64,000 bases of DNA, from NCBI RefSeq assembly GCF_014256275.1, contig NZ_JACCFE010000002.1, positions 5,002,001 to 5,066,000 on the forward strand, written 5' to 3'. The stretch comes from Rhodococcus sp. 4CII. Lineage in GTDB: Bacteria; Actinomycetota; Actinomycetes; Mycobacteriales; Mycobacteriaceae. Within the stretch, counting starts at the first letter, position 1. Each line of letters opens with the position of its first letter. The translations under genes and the position numbers were made by a program. Positions 48,962 to 55,841 of the stretch are shown here, one piece after another. The notes beneath the pieces were generated by a model, which worked only from the letters and a program-made list of their open reading frames with translations, was not told the origin of the DNA and did no database searches.

Positions 48962-50611
48962 ATGGCCAAGGAGCTGCGGTACAACACGGACGCCCGAGCC
49001 CGCCTCGAGCACGGCGTCAACGCCCTCGCCGACGCGGTCAAAGTCACTCTCGGCCCCAAGGGGCGCAACGCCGTACTCGAGAAACTGACCGGACCGCCGA
49101 CGATCACCAACGACGGCGTGACCATTGCCCGCGAGATCCAGCTCCGCGAGCCCTTCGCCAACATGGGCGCCCAGTTGGTCAAGGAGGTGGCGATGAAGAC
49201 CAACGGCGTTGTCGGCGACGGCACCACCACCGCGACCGTGCTCGCGCAGGCGATGGTCCGTGAGGGGCTGCGCTCCGTCGACGCCGGCGCCAACCCCATG
49301 CGGGTGCGCCGCGGCATCGAACGCGCCGTGTCCGTGGTCGTCGATTCCCTCCGCGAGCAGGCCTCCCGGATCGGGGGACAGAGCGACCTGCAACGAATCG
49401 CGACGCTCGCCGCCAGCGACGACGAGGTGATCGGGCACGCCATCTCCCAGGCCGTCGACTACGTCGGCAAATCCGGGGTCGTCACCACCGAGGAAAGCGA
49501 CACCCTCGGGTTGTCAGTCGACATCGTCGACGGGATCGAATTCGACCACGGCTACATCTCCGGGTACATGGTCACCGACCCCGAGCGGATGGAAGCGGTG
49601 CACGCCAACCCGCTGATCCTGTTGACCAACAAGAAGATCACCCAGGTGCAGGACGTCATGCCGAGCATCGAGGTGGCCAAACGCGCCGACCGGCCGCTGG
49701 TCGTGCTGGCCGAAGAGGTCGACGGACCGGCGCTGCAGCTGCTCGTCGGCGGCAACATGCACAAGACGATGCAGTCGGTGGTCGTCCGGGCACCCGGTTT
49801 CGGGCACCGACGGGTCGCCGAGCTCGAAGACCTTGCCGTGGCGCTGGGTGGGCATGTGATCGCCAAGGACACCGGTATCGAGTTGTCGGAGGTGACGATC
49901 GAACATCTCGGTTCGTGTGACCGCATCACCGTCACCGAGAACGAGACCACGATCGTCGGCGGCCACGGGGAACAGCGGCTGCTCGACGCCCGGATCGCGC
50001 AGCTCGAATCCCAGCTCGAGCGGGCCAGGATCGAAGCCGACCAGGAAAGCCTCGAGCTGCGCATCGCCCGGCTCACCGGACGGGTCGCCGTGATCCGGGT
50101 CGGCGGCGCCACCAGTGTCGAGCTCAAGGAGCGGATGCTGCGCGTCGAGGACGCGCTGGCCGCCACCCGCGCCGCGGTGGAGGCGGGAATAGTCTCCGGC
50201 GGTGGCACCGCGCTGGCGCAATCACATCGGGCTCTGGCCGATCTCGACCTGGCCGGGGACGAGGCCATCGGGTGTGACGTCGTGCGGCGGGCACTCGCCG
50301 AACCGCTGCGCTGGATCGCGATCAATGCCGGATTCGACGGCGACGAGGTCGTCGAGGTGGTCGCCGGTCTGCCGCTCGGGCACGGGTTCAACGCCCTCAC
50401 CGGTGAATACGGTGACATGTTCGACGACGGCGTGATCGACCCGTTCAAGGTCACCCGTGCTGCGCTCGAAAGTGCGGCGTCGATTGCAGCACTGTTGATC
50501 ACCACCGAAACCGCAGTGGTGGAGGAGGTTGTCGGCAACCCCGGCGCCATCATGGCGCCCGGCTTCGGCGATCTCGCCGAGGGCATGGTCCGCCCGTCGA
50601 ACATCTACTGA
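48962..50611 (+). CDS. Dedicated GroEL-like chaperonin of the prm operon
   Basis: A 549-residue Hsp60. ATP-site segments are present: LGPKGRNAVLEK, TNDGVTIAREI and VGDGTTTATVLAQ, plus the hydrolytic Asp segment VEDALAATRAA. The usual Gly-Gly-Met tail is missing; it ends VRPSNIY. No groES lies beside it. In related mycobacterial mim clusters the chaperonin MimG is needed for folding of the oxygenase large subunit, so the same role for PrmA is likely. The start is ATG 48962 with AAAGGAA upstream. Confidence 0.93.
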   Translation: MAKELRYNTDARARLEHGVNALADAVKVTLGPKGRNAVLEKLTGPPTITNDGVTIAREIQLREPFANMGAQLVKEVAMKTNGVVGDGTTTATVLAQAMVREGLRSVDAGANPMRVRRGIERAVSVVVDSLREQASRIGGQSDLQRIATLAASDDEVIGHAISQAVDYVGKSGVVTTEESDTLGLSVDIVDGIEFDHGYISGYMVTDPERMEAVHANPLILLTNKKITQVQDVMPSIEVAKRADRPLVVLAEEVDGPALQLLVGGNMHKTMQSVVVRAPGFGHRRVAELEDLAVALGGHVIAKDTGIELSEVTIEHLGSCDRITVTENETTIVGGHGEQRLLDARIAQLESQLERARIEADQESLELRIARLTGRVAVIRVGGATSVELKERMLRVEDALAATRAAVEAGIVSGGGTALAQSHRALADLDLAGDEAIGCDVVRRALAEPLRWIAINAGFDGDEVVEVVAGLPLGHGFNALTGEYGDMFDDGVIDPFKVTRAALESAASIAALLITTETAVVEEVVGNPGAIMAPGFGDLAEGMVRPSNIY

Positions 50612-50616
50612 CAAGG

Positions 50617-50666
50617 CCGGTGGGTCATCGGCCGCGCCGGTCCGGCGAGACCGGTGACCCACACCG
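50617..50666 (+). other. Intercistronic hairpin after groEL
   Basis: CCGGTGGGTCA (50617-50627) pairs with TGACCCACACCG (50655-50666, one bulge); the intervening segment is itself CG-rich and can pair. It is the third hairpin with a GGTGGGT/ACCCACC stem in the operon. Confidence 0.55.
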
Positions 50667-50681
50667 ACACAGGGAGTCATC

Positions 50682-51017
50682 GTGATCTTTATCGTGGTGA
50701 AGTTCAAAGTCCTCGACCGGCACCAGGAGAACTGGCTGCTCATTACCGAGGAATTTACCGGCGCAACCCGATCGGAACCCGGAAATCTCTGGTTCGAGTG
50801 GCACCGGAGCGCTGCCGACCCGGCGGAGTACGTGCTGATCGAGGCGTTCCGCGACGGACAGGCCGGATCCGACCACGTCAACGCCGACCACTTCCGGAAG
50901 GGACTGGACGCGATGCGCCCGGCGCTGAGCGAAACACCCCGGATCGTCCACACGGAAATACCGGGAGAGGACTGGTCACGCATGGGAGAACTGGAAGTCA
51001 TGCAGGACAAGGCATGA
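50682..51017 (+). CDS. ABM-fold small protein (putative quinol monooxygenase)
   Basis: A 111-residue antibiotic-biosynthesis-monooxygenase-type ferredoxin-fold protein: FIVVKFKVLDRHQENWL at the start and GNLWFEWHRSAADPAEYVLI mid-protein. GTG start at 50682. Its stop overlaps the oxidase start (ATGA). The role in the propane pathway is unknown; it could oxidise or isomerise an intermediate such as methylglyoxal or acetol, which is speculative. Confidence 0.78.
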   Translation: MIFIVVKFKVLDRHQENWLLITEEFTGATRSEPGNLWFEWHRSAADPAEYVLIEAFRDGQAGSDHVNADHFRKGLDAMRPALSETPRIVHTEIPGEDWSRMGELEVMQDKA

Positions 51018-52384
51018 CCGTCGTGACGGCCGGTCCCATCGCAGAACTGACGGCGTCGTTGGGTGACGCCGTTGTCACCGACAGCGACACGATGATCGCT
51101 TATACCCGCGACCAGTCGCTGCTCTCGCCTTCGGGACAACCGCTCGCCGTGGTGCGCGCCAGAACCACCGACCACGTTGTCGAAACGATGAAAGTCGCTC
51201 ACCGCCACGCGATTCCGATCGTAATCCGAGGTGCGGGAACCGGCCTTGCCGGTGGCGCCAACGCGATCGACGGCTGCATCGTACTCAGCACCGAGAAACT
51301 CGACCGGATCCTCGAGATCGACGAGCAGACACGCACCGCCACCGTCGAGTGCGGGGTCGTCAACGGCGACCTCGCCGACGCGGCCGCGCAGCGCGGACTC
51401 TGGTACGTACCCGACCCCGGCAGTCGCGCCGTCTCCACGATCGGCGGAAACCTCGCCACCAACGCCGGCGGAGCTTGCTGCGCGAAATACGGCGTCACCG
51501 GCGACCACGTCGCCCGCATCAAAGCCGTGCTCGCCGACGGCCGGGTCATCCACACCGGGGCGGCCACCCGCAAGAACGTCGCGGGACTGAACCTCACCCA
51601 ACTCCTGGTCGGGTCCGAGGGCACCCTCGCCGTGATCGTCGAGGCGACGCTGCGGCTGCGAAGGAAGCCGCCCCACACCGCCACCGTCGTCGCGTCCTTC
51701 GGCGACCCTGCTCACGCGGTCAACGCGGTGATCGCCCTCCAGGCGGTCGCCGATCCGAGTCTCGTGGAACTCATGGACCGAACCACCATCACCGCCGTCA
51801 ACGACATGACCCGCATGGGCCTCGACGAGACGGCCGGTGCGCTGCTGCTCATCCAGTGCGACGGCGACACAGCCGTAGCGGAGGCCGATCGCTGCGCGCA
51901 CGAGTGCCGCCGCGCTGCCGCCACCGAAATCCATGTGACCACGGATCCGGTCGAGAGCGACGGTCTGTTGCAGGCCCGCCGCGTCGCCTTGACCGCCCTC
52001 GAACGCCGCGGCAACACCCTCCTCGACGACCTGGCCGTGCCCGTCCCACGATTGCCGCACATGCTCGATGCCATCGCCCGGATCGCCGACCGCCATCGCC
52101 TGATCATCGGCACCTTCGGGCACGCCGCCGACGGAAATCTCCACCCCACCATCGTGTTCGATGCAGCAGACCCCGACGCCACCGAGCGGGCCCACCGCGC
52201 CTTCGACGAGATGGTGACTCGATGCCTGGGCCTCGGCGGATCGATCACCGGAGAGCACGGCGTCGGTGAGCTCAAACGACGCTACCTCGACACCATGGTC
52301 GGCTCGGTCGAACGAGCACTGATGAATCGCATCAAGACCGCTTTCGACCCCGCCGGGATACTGAACCCCGGGCGTGCGATATGA
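51014..52384 (+). CDS. FAD-linked oxidase, GlcD/D-lactate dehydrogenase type
   Basis: A 456-residue VAO/PCMH flavoprotein. The FAD-binding segment is IVIRGAGTGLAGGANAIDG near residue 65, then GSRAVSTIGGNLATNAGG, VGSEGTLAVI and, at the end, HAADGNLHP and GEHGVGELKRRYL. Relatives oxidise glycolate, D-lactate or other 2-hydroxy acids. The true start is ATG 51014, overlapping the upstream stop. At this place it may oxidise lactate formed from acetol or methylglyoxal (inference). Confidence 0.9.
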   Translation: MTVVTAGPIAELTASLGDAVVTDSDTMIAYTRDQSLLSPSGQPLAVVRARTTDHVVETMKVAHRHAIPIVIRGAGTGLAGGANAIDGCIVLSTEKLDRILEIDEQTRTATVECGVVNGDLADAAAQRGLWYVPDPGSRAVSTIGGNLATNAGGACCAKYGVTGDHVARIKAVLADGRVIHTGAATRKNVAGLNLTQLLVGSEGTLAVIVEATLRLRRKPPHTATVVASFGDPAHAVNAVIALQAVADPSLVELMDRTTITAVNDMTRMGLDETAGALLLIQCDGDTAVAEADRCAHECRRAAATEIHVTTDPVESDGLLQARRVALTALERRGNTLLDDLAVPVPRLPHMLDAIARIADRHRLIIGTFGHAADGNLHPTIVFDAADPDATERAHRAFDEMVTRCLGLGGSITGEHGVGELKRRYLDTMVGSVERALMNRIKTAFDPAGILNPGRAI

Positions 52385-52911
52385 CCGTCACTCACGATGC
52401 CGCGCACACGCGCTCTCTCAGTGTGCGCCCCGCCCGGCGTGGGCTGTTCATGCGTTATGGCGGTAGTGCCGGCGAACATCGTGCGGCGTTCACCCCCGTC
52501 GTCGGTTTCGATCACGAAGACGAGTTCGTGTTGAACTTCGGGATTCGGTGGATCGACTTCGGCGGCGCCGGCGTCGAAGACATCTTCGTCGCCTTCGGAT
52601 GGACCGAAGCTCGGTACTTCGAGCGGCTCGAATGTGTGGCCGCACGTCGCTTCGCGCCGATCGAGAACACCATCCGCCGACAACTCCTCGACCTGTGCGC
52701 CGACCGTCTCCGACAGCTCGACTCAGCCGGTGCCCACACCCGACGAGAGGCCACGACAATGATGGGGAAGCTGGATCAGCGGCACCAAGTCGCGAGTGAT
52801 CTCACCGAGATAGACCTCATCCGCGTCGTCGAGGCACTCACCGGTACCCGGCCACAGCCAATCGCCCGGGACACCCCTGCACGGAGTGAACCAACCGACC
52901 GGTCTGATTGA
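52381..52911 (+). CDS. DUF3263-like protein closing the prm operon
   Basis: A 176-residue protein without a recognised enzyme fold. The segment FGIRWIDFGGAGVEDIFVAF then GWTEARYFERLE (about 45-80) resembles the short DUF3263-type helical domain of actinobacteria, which looks like a degenerate DNA-binding helix pair. The rest is charged and probably flexible. ATGA overlap with the oxidase places it in the same transcript. It could be a small regulatory partner, but that is unproved. Confidence 0.6.
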   Translation: MTVTHDAAHTRSLSVRPARRGLFMRYGGSAGEHRAAFTPVVGFDHEDEFVLNFGIRWIDFGGAGVEDIFVAFGWTEARYFERLECVAARRFAPIENTIRRQLLDLCADRLRQLDSAGAHTRREATTMMGKLDQRHQVASDLTEIDLIRVVEALTGTRPQPIARDTPARSEPTDRSD

Positions 52912-52942
52912 ACCCGGTCGGCAAGTCGCGTGTGCGGCGGGT

Positions 52943-52957
52943 GTCTCAAACTGAGAC
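52943..52957. promoter_or_regulatory. Candidate activator site before the regulator gene, copy 3
   Basis: GTCTCAAACTGAGAC, a palindrome of the same GTCTCA-N3-TGAGAC form as the two sites before prmA. It lies 65 bp upstream of the regulator start and suggests autoregulation. Confidence 0.62.
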
Positions 52958-52959
52958 CC

Positions 52960-52974
52960 GTCTCACAATGCGAC
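52960..52974. promoter_or_regulatory. Candidate activator site, copy 4 (partial)
   Basis: GTCTCACAATGCGAC, with an intact left half and a changed right half, 17 bp centre to centre from copy 3. Confidence 0.45.
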
Positions 52975-53021
52975 GACGTACGCTCACTAGTAACCGTAAG
53001 AAGATCGGGGCACAAACGATC

Positions 53022-54770
53022 ATGGCCGCGAAGGATCTGCAGAAGGCTCGGGAGCGCTTCCTCGTCGAACACGACCTCGACGGGTCTGTTCGACAGGACG
53101 TCTCCTATTCGTGGCAGCGTTCGAAGACTCTCAACGTACAGCCTGATCGACTCGACCTTCCCTACGTCCGAGAACCGAATATGGACTCACCCCTCGTTGC
53201 CGCCGCGGCGCCCGTGCTGAAGCAACTCGCAGACGGACTGGTCGACGAGCCGGTCAGCGTGATCCTGACGTCCGCCGACGGAGTCGTACTCACCCGGATC
53301 AGCTCCAGCCGTCGACTCAACCAAGCGCTCGACGACGTCTCCCTGGCGCCCGGCTACAGCTACTCGGAGGAGTTCGCCGGCACCAACGGCATCGGAACTG
53401 CTCTCGAGACCCGTCAGCCCGCTCTCATCTCCGGCGCCGAACACTACGCCGACTGTCTCGGGCAATTGGCATGTGCCGGTGTCCCTATCGCTCACCCCAT
53501 TTCCGGCGCGCTCGTCGGCGCCCTCGATCTCACCGGGTGGGTGGAGGATGGTGGGCCGTTGCTGGCCACTCTGGCGAAGTCGGCCACCGCCCAGATCGAA
53601 GGCCGCCTCCTCGCCCAGGCCAGTGAAGACCAAACCGCATTGCTCAATGCGTACCTGAAGACCTGCCGTCGCTCCCCACAATCAGGTGTTCTCGCTCTCG
53701 GGGACGACGTCGTTCTTCTCAACCGGCGGTTGCGCCAAGTCCTCGATGCCCAGGATCAGGCCGCGCTGGTCGAGCACGCCATCGATTTGATCTCTGCGCC
53801 AACCATGCACCATCACATCGTCGCCCTGCCCAGTGGGCAGCCGGCGCGCATGTCAGCGGTGGACGGCTTCGGTCCGAGGGTGCCCCGGCAGACGGCACTC
53901 TTCCATGTCCATCTTCTCGACGTCACCGCGGCGGCAATCCCGGCCATCGAGGCTGCCACCATGCTGCCCGGTCTCGCAGGTGGCAGTGCGTCGTGGCGAC
54001 GCAGTTGCCAGCAGATCGCGCGCTGCGCTCGTGAGCAGCAATGGGTGACAGTGTCCGGGGAACCCGGGAGTGGCCGCGGGGCCGTTCTCAAATCCGTAGC
54101 TGTTCAACATATCCCGATACGAACACGCATCTTCACCTCGGCGGAACTCGCGAACGACAGCGCATCGATGTCCGAGCTCGAGCACGAACTCGATCAAGAC
54201 CGATTCAGTGTGATCTTCCGCGACATCGATCTTCTCGGCGAGCAGCACCAGCAAACTGTCGCCGATCTGATTCAAGGGCGTGAGCATGCGGGGTGGATCG
54301 GTGCGACCATCAGTAGTGCCGGGCAGAATGCCGACGTCGGCACCCTGGTATTGCCACACTTCAGTCACACCGTGCCCGTGCCGGCGCTGCGTCACCGTAT
54401 CGAGGACCTTCACGACCTGGTGCCCCATCTGCTCCGTCAACTCAGCCGGGGCGCGGAGCTGTCCCTCTCGCCTGCGGCGATGCGCCAACTGTGTAAGTAC
54501 AGCTGGCCCGGAAATGTCGCCGAACTTCGGAAGGTTCTCCACGAGGTGGTGAAGCTGCAGCGCACCGGGATCGTGGAGGTCGAGCAGCTGCCACCGATGT
54601 GCCGGGCGCTGAGCCGGCACGCCCTGACGCAGATCGAAGCGCTGGAACGTGACGCCATCGTGCGAAGTCTCGAAGAAAATCACGGCAACAAGAAGGCGGC
54701 GGCCACTGCGCTCGGCATCTCCCGCGCCACGATCTACCGGAAGATCAAAGAGTTCGGAATCGTTGCCTAG
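53022..54770 (+). CDS. NtrC/AcoR-type activator with GAF domain and degenerate AAA+ domain
   Basis: A 582-residue regulator. The start MAAKDLQKARERFL is at ATG 53022; an upstream frame from 52908 would cover the operators. A GAF-type sensor covers about 60-190 (SEEFAGTNGIGTALETRQPA). A shortened AAA+ region starts near 345, where Walker A is GEPGSGRG with Lys replaced by Arg and no Ser/Thr. The GAFTGA loop is absent. A Fis-type HTH ends the protein (NKKAAATALGISRATIYRKI). It corresponds in position and type to MimR-like activators of propane monooxygenase operons. Confidence 0.88.
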   Translation: MAAKDLQKARERFLVEHDLDGSVRQDVSYSWQRSKTLNVQPDRLDLPYVREPNMDSPLVAAAAPVLKQLADGLVDEPVSVILTSADGVVLTRISSSRRLNQALDDVSLAPGYSYSEEFAGTNGIGTALETRQPALISGAEHYADCLGQLACAGVPIAHPISGALVGALDLTGWVEDGGPLLATLAKSATAQIEGRLLAQASEDQTALLNAYLKTCRRSPQSGVLALGDDVVLLNRRLRQVLDAQDQAALVEHAIDLISAPTMHHHIVALPSGQPARMSAVDGFGPRVPRQTALFHVHLLDVTAAAIPAIEAATMLPGLAGGSASWRRSCQQIARCAREQQWVTVSGEPGSGRGAVLKSVAVQHIPIRTRIFTSAELANDSASMSELEHELDQDRFSVIFRDIDLLGEQHQQTVADLIQGREHAGWIGATISSAGQNADVGTLVLPHFSHTVPVPALRHRIEDLHDLVPHLLRQLSRGAELSLSPAAMRQLCKYSWPGNVAELRKVLHEVVKLQRTGIVEVEQLPPMCRALSRHALTQIEALERDAIVRSLEENHGNKKAAATALGISRATIYRKIKEFGIVA

Positions 54771-55023
54771 ATTCGTGCCTTCGGGGTGCCGTCAGGGCGT
54801 CCACGACGAGTGCGGATCGACGACGGAATACGCTCTGCCCGAATGGAATCCTTCGTGATCACGGCCGGTCGAGGCTCGGATGACCGGGTGTCCGTGTCCG
54901 GAAATGAGACGTCCGACACAGTAGCGGGGCGAGATCATAAGGAAGCCACCTCAGTCGTCGCCGCGAACCGACACGGGTGACCGACATCCCCCACCTGCCG
55001 CGGAATTCCAGAGGATGATTCCC

Positions 55024-55269
55024 ATGACGACCGATCCGCACCGAATCTCGGCGCACAATCAACCCCTCGATTCAGGAACTGGTCGGGTCTGGCTTGTCGC
55101 CGCCCTGTGTAGAACGGCTGCCCCCGCCGACCGTCCAGCCGTCCGCGACGACTTGATGCGCACCTGGCTGCCAGTGACCGGCGCGGCCTACCGCAGCTCG
55201 GACGGAAAGCATCAGGCCACATGGGCCCAACTGCATTCGCAATTCGACCTCGTCGAGGTGTACCCGTGA
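55024..55269 (+). CDS. Small protein of unknown function
   Basis: An 81-residue frame (MTTDPHRISAHNQPLDSGTG at the start, AQLHSQFDLVEVYP at the end) that overlaps the next start by GTGA, which supports its being real. No family is recognised. ATG 55015 is an alternative, but AGAGG at 55008 is better spaced for 55024. The 253 bp before it, after the activator gene, show no gene or clear hairpin. Confidence 0.5.
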   Translation: MTTDPHRISAHNQPLDSGTGRVWLVAALCRTAAPADRPAVRDDLMRTWLPVTGAAYRSSDGKHQATWAQLHSQFDLVEVYP

Positions 55270-55676
55270 CTACCGTGATCGACATCGATCGGTCTCGACA
55301 ATCGATCTGTGCAGCAACCGCTCTCGCGGAACGACTCGCTGTCGAGGATGCGGCGGAGGATGCGTCGGTGCTGGCTCCCGACGACCGTATGACGTGCCCG
55401 CTTCATCGCAAATGGATTCACCAGTGCGTCGCGTCCCCTGCTCATGTCAACCCGGTGACACGTCACCGGTGGTGCCGCCACTGCGCGTCACCCCTGACCG
55501 TGGCCATCGACGAAATCGCGGTCACAGTCACCATGCGGTGCCCACGTTGTGGCGACGGCAGTAGTCCTGCCTCTACCCGTGTGATCACCGCTTGCCGCGC
55601 CAGTCTTGCGCGGTCGAAAGGTCGAGCGTCTCAATTTGACTCAGCATCTTTACGAGTTCCAGAGATGGCGCGATAG
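55266..55676 (+). CDS. Zinc-ribbon protein of unknown function
   Basis: A 136-residue protein. Cysteine/histidine groups CPLHRKWIHQC, then CRHC and CPRCGDG, suggest one or two zinc sites in residues about 45-105. GTG 55266 overlaps the stop of the preceding small gene. No family is named with confidence. It and its neighbour sit between the prm activator and katG and may be accessory genes of the prm locus. Confidence 0.6.
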   Translation: MTTVIDIDRSRQSICAATALAERLAVEDAAEDASVLAPDDRMTCPLHRKWIHQCVASPAHVNPVTRHRWCRHCASPLTVAIDEIAVTVTMRCPRCGDGSSPASTRVITACRASLARSKGRASQFDSASLRVPEMAR

Positions 55677-55841
55677 TTTGCCCGTGTCCTCGACAAGGGG
55701 ATGACGCAGGACTGCTGCGATTCTCCGATGTGCGCGCCACCGGCCCCGCGGGTTGTGGTGGTGGAATCTGTCCACGCGCATCGGCACGTCACTGTGTATC
55801 TGAAGTAGAGACCCCGAATATATACTTGTGGAAGGAAATCC

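Noticed and set aside
55628..55642. GTCTCAATTTGACTC, similar to the prm palindromes
   Set aside because: The right half matches poorly and the site lies inside the zinc-ribbon coding region, so it is probably chance.
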